Source: Gammaproteobacteria bacterium (lineage in GTDB: Bacteria; Pseudomonadota; Gammaproteobacteria; Thiohalospirales; Thiohalospiraceae). From it: a stretch of 6,502 nucleotides of DNA. Under the pieces are notes generated by a model. The model had not been told where the DNA came from. It made no database searches and saw only the letters and a list, made by a program, of their open reading frames with translations. Made by a program: the position numbers and the translations under genes. Positions 1-6,502 of this stretch are shown piece by piece (positions within the stretch are counted from its first letter, which is position 1; each line of letters opens with the position of its first letter). The stretch is from contig DRMK01000104.1 of NCBI GenBank assembly GCA_011322575.1, forward strand, positions 1 to 6,502. The letters are read 5' to 3'.

Positions 1-2190
1 GCGCTGCTGCTCACGCTGATCCTATGCAATCCCCTGGCGGCGCAGCCTGGCGGACCCTGGCGCCTGTGCGGTCCGCAGGAGGCTCCGGTGACGGCGCAGC
101 CCTTCGATCCGGACGCCCCCGTCGAGCTGGAGGCAGACCGGGCGGAGTTCGACCGGGAGGGGATCAGCACCCTCAGCGGGGAAGTGGAGATTCGGCAGGG
201 GGAACGCAGCCTGCGCGCGGACCGGGCGCGCTACGACCAGCGCAACCAGAAGGTGGAGGCGAGCGGCGCGGTCCGCTACCGGGACGGCGCCCTGGAGGTG
301 GGCGGCGAGACCGCCCGCCTGGATCTGCGGAGCCTGTACGGCAGTTTTGAGAATGTCCGCTACCGCCTCCCAGAACAGCACGCCCACGGCACCGCCGCCC
401 GGGTTACCAGACAGGAAGAGAACCTGACCAGCATGGAGCAGGTGCGCTACACCACCTGCAACCCTGGGCGGATCGACTGGCAACTGCGCGCCAGCGAGAT
501 CCGCATCAACCGGGAGCTGAGAATGGGGACCGCGCGCAACGTGTCGGTATGGTTCCGGCGCTTGCCATTGTTCTACTTTCCCTACCTCGCCTTCCCCGCT
601 ACCGAGCAACGCATGTCCGGCTTCCTGATGCCGGATATCAGGCTCGACCTGGCGCGGGGCGCCACCGACATTGCAGTACCCTACTACTGGAACATGGCCC
701 CCAACTACGACGCCACCATCACCCCGCGCATCATCAGCCAGCGCGGCCCGATGCTGAATCTGGGACTGCGCTACCTCACCACCACCAGCCGTGGAGAGAT
801 GAAGACCGGGTATCTGCCGGACGACCAGCTCTTCGGAATGAGTCGCTCCATGCTGCAGTTCCGCCACCACACCATCTTTTCGAACCGCTGGTCGGGCGCC
901 GTGGACTTCAATTACGTAAGCGACGCCGACTACTTTCTGGATATGGGGGAGAGCTACAATCCCAACACCACCACCCACCAGGAGCGGCGCCTGACCCTTA
1001 CCTACCGGGACCGGAACTGGCAGCTGTCGGGCATGCTGCTGGGTTACCAGATGCTGCTGGGCACCACCCCCCCCTACCAGAAGCTCCCCCAGATAGGGCT
1101 GCGCTACATCGGCAGGCAACGGGACAACAGCCTCAACTACCACCTCTCCACCGAGTACATCTATTTCCAGGATGACGCCCGGCAGCCCACCGGTTCGCGC
1201 CTCCATGCCGGCGCCGGAATCAGCTATCCATTGCGCACCGCCGCCGCCTTCCTCATCCCGCGCTTCACCCTGCAGCATACCCTCTACCAGCTGGACAGGA
1301 CCCCCGCCGGAATGGCGCCCACACCCGCCCGCACCCTGCCCGTATTCAGCCTGGACGGCGGCCTGTACCTGGAGCGCGTTACCGGGTGGAGAGGGCGCAC
1401 CATGCTGCAGACCCTGGAGCCGAGGCTGTTCTATCTCTACGTGCCGTACCGGGACCAGAGCGGCCTGCCCAACTTCGATACCGCCAGCTACACCTTCGAC
1501 TACGCCCAGCTGTTCCGGGAGAACCGTTTCACCAACGTGGACCGGATCAACGACGCCAACCAGCTGAGCATCGGATTGACCACCCGCTTCCTGGAGAGCG
1601 GCAGCGGCCTGGAGCGGCTTGCCGCCAGCATCGGCCAGATCGCCTATTTCGGCGAGCGCCGGGTGACCCTGGACCCGGACGCCGCCACGGAGAGTTCGGC
1701 CAGCTCCGATACGGCGGCGGAGCTGGCGCTGCGCCTCCCCAATCACTGGTCGTTGGACAGCTCGCTGATCTGGGATCCGCGCAGCGAACGCAGCCGGCGC
1801 CTCTCCGGCAGGCTGCAGTACCGGCGCGACCCGCGCCACCTGTTCACCATCGACTACCGCCATCAATACAACCCTTCGCAGAACAGCTACCGCTACAGGC
1901 AGCTGGATATATCCGGCGTGTGGGAGCTGGGCGGCAACTGGCACCTGCTGGGCCGCTGGAACCATGATCTGGATGCGGAACAGACCCGCGAGACCCTGCT
2001 CGGCCTGGGTTACGACAGCTGCTGCTGGGCAGCGCGCCTGGTGGGCCGGGAGTTCCGCAAGGAGTCCACCGCGAAACTGGACCGCGCAATCTATGTCAAT
2101 CTGGAGCTGAAGGGGCTCTCCAGCATCAACGGCGAGCAAATCGACTCCCTGTTGAAAGATGGTATCCTAGGGTATTCCCCTCTCGAGTAG
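1..2190 (+). CDS. lptD: LPS-assembly protein LptD (5'-partial)
   Basis: LptD is the outer-membrane beta-barrel that, with the lipoprotein LptE, inserts lipopolysaccharide into the outer leaflet. The frame is open from base 1 and gives 729 visible residues; E. coli LptD has 784. The first residues (ALLLTLILCNPLAAQ) look like the core and cleavage region of a signal peptide, so the true start lies upstream and the GTG at 88 is internal. An OstA/LptA-like periplasmic domain spans about residues 42-115. The conserved segment around residues 181-198 (PLFYFPYLAFP) and the SGFLMP motif at 206-211 lead into the barrel, which fills the rest. The mature part has exactly four cysteines, C23, C153, C674 and C675, matching in order and spacing the E. 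coli set C31, C173, C724 and C725, whose non-consecutive disulfides are needed for function. That C-terminal pair sits in YDSCCWA. It is first in a tight run with surA, whose product helps fold it. Identity is very secure; only the 5' end is missing. Confidence 0.97.
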   Translation, partial: ALLLTLILCNPLAAQPGGPWRLCGPQEAPVTAQPFDPDAPVELEADRAEFDREGISTLSGEVEIRQGERSLRADRARYDQRNQKVEASGAVRYRDGALEVGGETARLDLRSLYGSFENVRYRLPEQHAHGTAARVTRQEENLTSMEQVRYTTCNPGRIDWQLRASEIRINRELRMGTARNVSVWFRRLPLFYFPYLAFPATEQRMSGFLMPDIRLDLARGATDIAVPYYWNMAPNYDATITPRIISQRGPMLNLGLRYLTTTSRGEMKTGYLPDDQLFGMSRSMLQFRHHTIFSNRWSGAVDFNYVSDADYFLDMGESYNPNTTTHQERRLTLTYRDRNWQLSGMLLGYQMLLGTTPPYQKLPQIGLRYIGRQRDNSLNYHLSTEYIYFQDDARQPTGSRLHAGAGISYPLRTAAAFLIPRFTLQHTLYQLDRTPAGMAPTPARTLPVFSLDGGLYLERVTGWRGRTMLQTLEPRLFYLYVPYRDQSGLPNFDTASYTFDYAQLFRENRFTNVDRINDANQLSIGLTTRFLESGSGLERLAASIGQIAYFGERRVTLDPDAATESSASSDTAAELALRLPNHWSLDSSLIWDPRSERSRRLSGRLQYRRDPRHLFTIDYRHQYNPSQNSYRYRQLDISGVWELGGNWHLLGRWNHDLDAEQTRETLLGLGYDSCCWAARLVGREFRKESTAKLDRAIYVNLELKGLSSINGEQIDSLLKDGILGYSPLE

Positions 2191-2193
2191 GGA
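2189..2193 (+). promoter_or_regulatory. Probable surA ribosome binding site
   Basis: AGGGA overlaps the lptD stop codon (TAG at 2188-2190). It ends 12 bases before the ATG at 2206 and directly abuts the in-frame TTG at 2194. A Shine-Dalgarno site cannot serve a start that touches it, so this supports the ATG at 2206 as the surA start. The 12-base spacing is longer than ideal, so initiation may lean partly on ribosomes finishing lptD. Confidence 0.5.
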
Positions 2194-2205
2194 TTGTCAA
2201 ATTCG

Positions 2206-3525
2206 ATGAACAGACTCCAGAGCATTTTCGCCGCCGCCATGTTGATCCTTCCGGCAGCGCTGGCCGGAGCAGCGCCGCTGGAACAGGAGATGGAGCTGGA
2301 ATCCATCGCCGCGGTGGTAAACGACGACGTGATCACCAGCGGCGAGCTACGGCGCCAGACCAGGGAGATCAGGGATCGGCTGCGGCAGAACGGCACCACC
2401 CCGCCGCCCGATTCCCTGCTGCGCAGGCAGGTGCTGGAGAACCTGATCGTGCAGCGGCTGCAGATGCAGCTGGCGCGCCGCGCCGGCATAAAGGTGAATG
2501 ACGAGATGCTGAACCGGGCGATGCGCAACATCGCCACCCAGAACGGCCTCACCCTGGAGCAGTTCCGCGAGGCACTGGAGAAAGATGGCTACGACTATAC
2601 CCGCTTCCGGGAGAGCCTGCGCAACGACATTGCCATCAACCGGCTGCGCCAGCGCCAGATCGACAGCCGCGTAACCGTAACCAATGAGGAGATCGACAAC
2701 TTCCTGGCCAATCTGGAGGCGCAGGGGGCCACCAACAAGGCCTACCATCTGGCCCATATCCTCATCGCATTGCCGGAAGCGGCCCGCCCGGAGCAGATCC
2801 GGAAGGTGCGGGAAAGGGCCCTGGAGGTACTCCAGCAGCTGCGCGGCGGAGCGGATTTCGCCCGGACCGCCATCGCCGTCTCGGATGACTCCCAGGCCCT
2901 GCAGGGCGGTGACCTGGGGTGGCGCAAGGCGGGCCAGCTGCCCACCATATTCGCCGACGTGGTGGCGGAAATGCAGCCAGGGGAGATCAGCGACCTGATC
3001 CGCAGCCCGAGCGGGTTTCACATCATCAAGCTGGTGGAGGTGCGTGACGAGAAGAGCCAGACCATAACCCAGACCCACGCACGCCACATCCTGCTGCGCC
3101 CCGACGAGGTGAACAGCATAGAGGAGATCAAGAACCGCCTGCAGCAGCTCAGGCAGCGCATCCAGTCGGGCGACGACTTCGCCTCCCTGGCCCGCTCCAA
3201 CTCCCAGGATCCTGGCTCCGCGGCCAACGGCGGGGATCTGGGCTGGGTGGATCCGGGCAGCATGGTTCCCGAGTTCGAGCAACAGATGAACCGCCTGGAG
3301 CCGGGCCAGATCAGCGAACCGTTCCAGACCCGGTTCGGCTGGCACATCGTCCAGGTGCTCGCGCGGCGCGCCCACGACGATCAGGGCAAGAGCCAGCGCA
3401 GCAGGATCCGCGAGCTGATCCGCCAGCGCAAGATCGAGGAGGAGACCCGCAACTGGCTACGCCAGCTGCGCGACGAAGCCTACGTGGAAAACCGCCTTGC
3501 CGGAAAATCCACCGAACCGGAATAG
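2206..3525 (+). CDS. surA: Periplasmic chaperone / peptidyl-prolyl isomerase SurA
   Basis: SurA is a periplasmic chaperone that escorts unfolded outer-membrane proteins, LptD among them, to the Bam complex; it also has peptidyl-prolyl cis-trans isomerase domains. From the ATG at 2206 the product is 439 residues; E. coli SurA has 428. Residues 1 to about 22 form a signal peptide (MNRLQSIFAAAMLILPAALA then GA). The SurA N-terminal domain follows, starting with IAAVVNDDVITSGEL and running to about residue 170. Two tandem parvulin domains lie at about 180-279 and 290-386. Each opens with an HxxHIL motif (H181/H184 and H291/H294) and contains a GGDLGW motif. A charged C-terminal helix completes the core chaperone module. 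A TTG four codons upstream (2194) is also in frame, but it would have no usable ribosome binding site. The gap after lptD is 15 bases, and the 3' end overlaps pdxA. Identity is secure; the start is fairly secure. Confidence 0.96.
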   Translation: MNRLQSIFAAAMLILPAALAGAAPLEQEMELESIAAVVNDDVITSGELRRQTREIRDRLRQNGTTPPPDSLLRRQVLENLIVQRLQMQLARRAGIKVNDEMLNRAMRNIATQNGLTLEQFREALEKDGYDYTRFRESLRNDIAINRLRQRQIDSRVTVTNEEIDNFLANLEAQGATNKAYHLAHILIALPEAARPEQIRKVRERALEVLQQLRGGADFARTAIAVSDDSQALQGGDLGWRKAGQLPTIFADVVAEMQPGEISDLIRSPSGFHIIKLVEVRDEKSQTITQTHARHILLRPDEVNSIEEIKNRLQQLRQRIQSGDDFASLARSNSQDPGSAANGGDLGWVDPGSMVPEFEQQMNRLEPGQISEPFQTRFGWHIVQVLARRAHDDQGKSQRSRIRELIRQRKIEEETRNWLRQLRDEAYVENRLAGKSTEPE

Positions 3526-4507
3526 CGGCCGAGTCGTCATCAGCGCCGGAGAACCGGCCGGAATCGGCCCGGATCTCTGCATCCAGCTGGCCCAACGCCC
3601 CGCTGCCTGGGAACGGGTGGTGGTAGCCGATCCGGGGCTGCTCGAGGAGCGCGCCCGGCGGCTCGGCCTACCCCTCAGCCTAACCCTCTACCGGCCTCAT
3701 CTGCCACCCCGGCCGCAGCGGAGCGGAGAGCTTGCGGTACTGCCGGTAACCTTGCGCGCCCCCGCCATTCCGGGAGAGCTGAACCGCGCCAACGCCGAAT
3801 ATGTGCTGGAGAGCCTGCAGCTGGCGATCCGGGGCTGCCTGGAGGGGGAGTTCTCCGCCCTGGTCACCGCACCGGTACACAAAGGGATCATAAATGCGGC
3901 CGGGATCCCCTTCACCGGCCACACCGAATATCTTGCGGCCCTGACCAACACCTCCCAGGTGGTGATGATGCTGGCCACTGAGGGTTTGCGCGTGGCGCTG
4001 GCCACTACCCACCTACCGCTGAACAAGGTGGCCGGCACCATCACCGGGGAACATCTGGAGAGGACCATCCGGATCCTGCACCGGGAGATGGCGCGCTACT
4101 TCTGCTCCGCGGCGCCGCGCATCCTGGTCAGCGGCCTCAACCCCCACGCTGGGGAGGATGGCCATCTCGGCCGCGAGGAGCAGGAGGTCATCCAGCCGGT
4201 GCTGGAGCGGCTGCGTGCCGAGGGCCTGCGGCTGCGCGGGCCGCTCCCGGCCGACAGCCTGTTCATCCCGCAATATCTGGAGGAGGCGGATGTGGTGCTC
4301 ACCATGTACCACGACCAAGGGCTGCCGGTGCTCAAACACCTGGGCTTTGGACGGGCGGCCAATATCACCCTGGGGCTGCCCATCATCCGCACCTCGGTCG
4401 ACCACGGCACCGCGCTGGAGCTGGCCGGCAGCGGCCGGGCATCCTGCGGCAGCCTGGAGTACGCGCTGCAAACCGCCCTGGAGATGGTTCAGCAGGCAGC
4501 CCGATGA
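3497..4507 (+). CDS. pdxA: 4-hydroxythreonine-4-phosphate dehydrogenase PdxA
   Basis: PdxA is a cytoplasmic enzyme of the DXP-dependent pyridoxal 5'-phosphate (vitamin B6) pathway. It oxidises 4-phosphohydroxy-L-threonine with NAD(P); the product decarboxylates and is used by PdxJ. The 336 residues compare with 329 in E. coli. All key residues I can recall from the E. coli enzyme are present at a constant offset of +6. Metal ligands are H172, H217 and H272 (E. coli H166, H211, H266). Substrate contacts are H142, T143, K280, N289 and R298. Visible motifs are GEPAGIGP (18-25), HKGIINAAG (from 128), GHTEYL, NPHAGE, YHDQGLPVLK and RTSVDHGTALELAG. The start is a TTG inside surA with a weak TGGA 8 bases upstream. 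No ATG or GTG fits before the conserved GEPAG motif, and TTG gives a normal N-terminal length. It overlaps surA by 29 bases and rsmA by 4, so translational coupling is likely. Confidence 0.96.
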   Translation: MPENPPNRNSGRVVISAGEPAGIGPDLCIQLAQRPAAWERVVVADPGLLEERARRLGLPLSLTLYRPHLPPRPQRSGELAVLPVTLRAPAIPGELNRANAEYVLESLQLAIRGCLEGEFSALVTAPVHKGIINAAGIPFTGHTEYLAALTNTSQVVMMLATEGLRVALATTHLPLNKVAGTITGEHLERTIRILHREMARYFCSAAPRILVSGLNPHAGEDGHLGREEQEVIQPVLERLRAEGLRLRGPLPADSLFIPQYLEEADVVLTMYHDQGLPVLKHLGFGRAANITLGLPIIRTSVDHGTALELAGSGRASCGSLEYALQTALEMVQQAAR

Positions 4508-5310
4508 AACAGCCCCGCGCCCGCAAACGGTTCGGCCAGAACTTCTTGCACGATGCCGCCGTAGTGCGGCGTATCGTCACCGCCATCGATCCCCGCCCCG
4601 GCGAGACCCTGGTGGAGATCGGACCCGGCCCGGGCGCCCTCACCAGAGAGATACTGCCGCTTGCGAAACGGCTTACCGTGGTGGAGCTGGACCGGGATCT
4701 CATCCCCCTCCTGCGCGACGAGTGCGCCGGACTGGGCGAGCTCGCCATCCACTCTGCGGATGCGCTACAGTTCGACTTCTGCAGCCTGCGCCGGCCGCCG
4801 GACGGGATCCGGCTGTTCGGCAACCTCCCCTACAACATCTCCACGCCCCTGCTGTTCCACCTGTTCGGCCAGCTCCACTGCATCCGGGACATGCACTTCA
4901 TGCTGCAGCGGGAGCTGGTGGAACGCATCACCGCCCCGCCCGGAAGCAAGACCTACGGCCGCCTGAGCGTGCTGGCGCAGCTCCACTGCCGGACGGAGAT
5001 GCTGTTCAGCGTGGGGCCGGGGGCATTTACCCCGGCTCCCCGGGTGGAGTCGGCCGTCATCCGCCTGCTGCCGCACCCGCGCCCGCCGGTGGAGATACCG
5101 GATCGGGAGCTGTTCTCCCGGCTGGTGAGCAGGGCCTTTTCCCAGCGCCGCAAGACCCTGCGCAACACCCTGCGCGGGATGCTCGACGCAGAGCAGATCT
5201 CCGCCTCCGGCATCGATCCGGGGCGGCGCGCGGAGCAGATCTCCCTGGAGGAGTTCGCCGGGCTGACGCGCGTTGCGGCCGCCGGTTCACGGCGGCCGGG
5301 AGAGTTGTAA
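4504..5310 (+). CDS. rsmA: 16S rRNA (adenine1518-N6/adenine1519-N6)-dimethyltransferase RsmA
   Basis: RsmA (KsgA) uses S-adenosylmethionine to dimethylate two adjacent adenosines in the 3'-terminal helix 45 of 16S rRNA, a late step and checkpoint in 30S subunit maturation. Its loss classically gives kasugamycin resistance. The 268 residues match the family (E. coli 273). The N-terminal signature is RKRFGQNFL (8-15). SAM-binding motif I is VEIGPGPGALT (37-47), followed by acidic E61 in VELDRD and D86 in SADALQF. The catalytic NLPYNIS motif is at 107-113. The C-terminal helical RNA-binding part contains FSQRRKTLRNTLRGML, typical of the family. The ATG shares ATGA with the pdxA stop codon and has no strong Shine-Dalgarno site, so translation probably depends on reinitiation after pdxA. 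The last codons lie in a perfect hairpin (5276-5298). No apaG follows; the next gene is convergent. Confidence 0.97.
   Translation: MKQPRARKRFGQNFLHDAAVVRRIVTAIDPRPGETLVEIGPGPGALTREILPLAKRLTVVELDRDLIPLLRDECAGLGELAIHSADALQFDFCSLRRPPDGIRLFGNLPYNISTPLLFHLFGQLHCIRDMHFMLQRELVERITAPPGSKTYGRLSVLAQLHCRTEMLFSVGPGAFTPAPRVESAVIRLLPHPRPPVEIPDRELFSRLVSRAFSQRRKTLRNTLRGMLDAEQISASGIDPGRRAEQISLEEFAGLTRVAAAGSRRPGEL
5276..5298. terminator. GC-rich perfect hairpin at convergent junction; possible transcription end signal
   Basis: The 9-base arms CGGCCGCCG (5276-5284) and CGGCGGCCG (5290-5298) are exact inverted repeats around a 5-base loop, GTTCA. The structure lies in the last codons of rsmA, 12 bases before the end of its stop codon. 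A symmetric stem between two convergent genes could slow or stop polymerase from either side. No T-run follows on either strand, so it does not meet the usual form of an intrinsic terminator. A second, weaker stem, GGGG-CTT-CCCC at 5315-5325, lies in the 27-base gap; read on the - strand it is followed, after three more C, by only three T. The GC-rich coding background could also produce the main stem by chance. Confidence 0.35.
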
Positions 5311-5337
5311 AGGGGGGGCTTCCCCGGTAAAGGCAAC

Positions 5338-6502
5338 CTACTCCGGCGCCCGGCGCAGGATCCTCTCCGCCCGCTCCAGGGCGGAGGGAGTGCCAAACAG
5401 TACCAGTGTGTCCCCCGTCCGCAGCACCGTGTCCGGCGGCGGGTTGGGGATCCGGTTCTCGTCACGCTGCAGCACCGTTACCGTCACCGGCAGCTCCTCC
5501 AGACCGAGCTCCGCTATGCTGTGCCCGTCGGCCCACATGCCGTCGGCCAGCTCGATGGTCCAGTGCTCCTCCACGCTCCCTCCGGCCGGTACTGCGGCCA
5601 TGGCCTCCTCTCCCGGCAACACCCGGTGCAGCAGGGCGTAGCGGCCCTTCCTCACCTGGCGCATCTTGAAGAACAGGCGTGACATGGGAACCTTCAGGGT
5701 CATGAGCAGCAGGGAGGAGAGCATCAGGCTGGCCTCCATGGTCTCGGGCACCACCTCCGTGGCCCCCGCATCCTGGAGCTGCCGCAGATTGGCGTCGTCC
5801 CGGCTGCGCACCAGGATCGGTATGGTATCGTTAATCATGCGCACCCGGCGCAGAATCTTGAGCGCCGTGGCGTCATCGTTCATGCTGATCACCAGCGCAG
5901 CGGCCCGCTCCACGCCCGCCGCCTTCAGAATCTCCATGTTGGCGGCATCGCCATAGACCACCGGCTCCTTGGCCTTGATGGCATTCTGCACCAGCACCGG
6001 ATCCAGATCGGTGGCGATGAAGTCGATCTTTTCATCCTCCAGGAAACGGGCGATATTCTGCCCCACCCGGCCAAAGCCGCAGATGATGACATGACCGCTC
6101 AAGCTACGGCTGGATTCGCTCACCTGCTTCTTGATTCCCTGTTGACTCATGGTGGCGGTGGCCGGCAGCAAACGCCATACAATGCGTCCGTTATATCTGA
6201 GCAGCAAGGGAGCGAGCCCCATGCTGATCAATAGCGCCGTCAGCACGATCTGCCCCGCCTCGTCCGGCATCATCCCGGCCCCAAGAGCCAGCGAAAGAAT
6301 TGCGAAGCCGAACTCGCCACCGTGCGCGAGCACCAGACCGGTACGGAGCGCCACGGCGCTGTCCCACCCCATTAGTCGGCACAGGGCAGTAATCAGCGCC
6401 AGCTTGAACGATACCAGCACCAGCAACAAAGCCAGGACCGGAAACCAGATCTCCGGCAGCAGGCGCACATTGAGCAGCATGCCGATGGTGATGAAAAACA
6501 GC
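5338..6502 (-). CDS. KefB/KefC-like CPA2 monovalent cation:proton antiporter with RCK domains (5'-partial)
   Basis: This is the C-terminal 387 residues of an inner-membrane cation:proton antiporter of the CPA2 family, probably moving K+ or Na+ against protons. The ATG at 6480 is internal: the frame stays open to the window edge, and the residues before it (LFFITIGM) are the conserved FFxxxGM motif inside the transporter domain of KefB/KefC relatives. Hydrophobic helices lie at about residues 18-40, 51-75 and 84-100. The second carries HGGEFGF, the counterpart of GGEFAF in KefC. A linker leads to a cytosolic RCK/TrkA-N nucleotide-binding domain at about 135-255, with GFGRVG (142-147) and an acidic D at the end of the second strand (ATDLD). 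A TrkA-C domain closes the protein at about 310-375. The fusion resembles E. coli KefC and YbaL, so ligand gating by NAD(H) or similar nucleotides is likely. Whether it is glutathione-gated cannot be judged, because the regulatory N-terminal half is missing. It converges on rsmA. Confidence 0.9.
   Translation of the reverse strand, partial: LFFITIGMLLNVRLLPEIWFPVLALLLVLVSFKLALITALCRLMGWDSAVALRTGLVLAHGGEFGFAILSLALGAGMMPDEAGQIVLTALLISMGLAPLLLRYNGRIVWRLLPATATMSQQGIKKQVSESSRSLSGHVIICGFGRVGQNIARFLEDEKIDFIATDLDPVLVQNAIKAKEPVVYGDAANMEILKAAGVERAAALVISMNDDATALKILRRVRMINDTIPILVRSRDDANLRQLQDAGATEVVPETMEASLMLSSLLLMTLKVPMSRLFFKMRQVRKGRYALLHRVLPGEEAMAAVPAGGSVEEHWTIELADGMWADGHSIAELGLEELPVTVTVLQRDENRIPNPPPDTVLRTGDTLVLFGTPSALERAERILRRAPE

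Noticed and set aside
1..75. Possible lipoprotein signal in the LptD N-terminus because of C9 or C23
   Set aside because: The residues before C9 are LIL and before C23 are WRL; neither has G, A or S at -1 as a lipobox needs. LptD is a barrel protein, and C23 fits its known disulfide cysteine.
22..2139. A 705-codon open frame on the - strand opposite almost all of lptD
   Set aside because: It is exactly codon-aligned with lptD, so it stays open as long as lptD avoids TTA, CTA and TCA, which this GC-rich gene does. The translation is rich in A, G, V and Q, with no recognisable domain, whereas the + strand product is clearly LptD.
2194..2205. TTG at 2194 as the surA start
   Set aside because: It directly abuts AGGGA, leaving no spacing for a ribosome binding site, and adds four residues before a well-formed signal peptide that begins with MNRLQ at 2206.
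2347..3375. A 342-codon open frame on the - strand inside surA
   Set aside because: It has the same cause: codon-aligned with surA and open because surA lacks TTA, CTA and TCA codons there. No domain or credible start context was seen.
4158..5330. A 390-codon + strand frame crossing pdxA and rsmA
   Set aside because: It is out of frame with two well-supported genes, rich in R, P and A, and shows no motif; it is a composition artefact.
6478..6480. ATG at 6480 (- strand) as the antiporter start
   Set aside because: The frame continues to the window edge, and the preceding residues LFFITIG together with this M form a conserved transmembrane motif of the family. The protein would lack most of its transporter domain if it began here.
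1..6502. A hidden novel system, mobile element, CRISPR array or RNA gene
   Set aside because: All but about 42 bases of the window are covered by five recognisable housekeeping or transport genes. I saw no repeat arrays, transposase motifs, tRNA-like cloverleaves or unexplained long non-coding stretches.

Overview
The window is ordinary, densely packed gammaproteobacterial chromosome. It is GC-rich, and the gene order lptD-surA-pdxA-rsmA on the + strand is the classic cluster joining outer-membrane biogenesis to vitamin B6 synthesis and ribosome maturation. The exact lineage cannot be read from the sequence alone. The GC-rich codon use, with almost no TTA, CTA or TCA codons, would fit a non-enteric group such as Chromatiales-like bacteria, but that is a guess.

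Layout: (1) Positions 1-2190 hold lptD, the outer-membrane LPS translocon. It is cut at its 5' end: the reading frame is open from base 1 and the visible N-terminus is already inside a signal peptide, so the GTG at 88 is not the start. (2) Positions 2206-3525 hold surA, a periplasmic chaperone with two parvulin domains. (3) Positions 3497-4507 hold pdxA, 4-hydroxythreonine-4-phosphate dehydrogenase, which starts at a TTG inside the end of surA. (4) Positions 4504-5310 hold rsmA (ksgA), the 16S rRNA dimethyladenosine methyltransferase, coupled to pdxA by an ATGA overlap. (5) After a 27-base gap, a convergent gene on the - strand (5338 to the window edge) encodes the C-terminal part of a KefB/KefC-like CPA2 cation:proton antiporter with RCK (TrkA-N and TrkA-C) domains. 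Its beginning lies beyond base 6502.

The four + strand genes are separated by 15 bases or overlap, so they look like one operon. LptD and SurA are functionally linked, because SurA assists folding of LptD and other outer-membrane barrels. PdxA and RsmA are housekeeping enzymes that share the transcript. In E. coli the operon continues into apaG-apaH; here it stops at rsmA and meets the antiporter head-on, with a GC-rich perfect hairpin at the junction.

I found no mobile element, CRISPR array, RNA gene or unfamiliar gene system. The points worth a second look are small: start-codon choices, the junction hairpin, an eight-C run inside lptD, and the break after rsmA.
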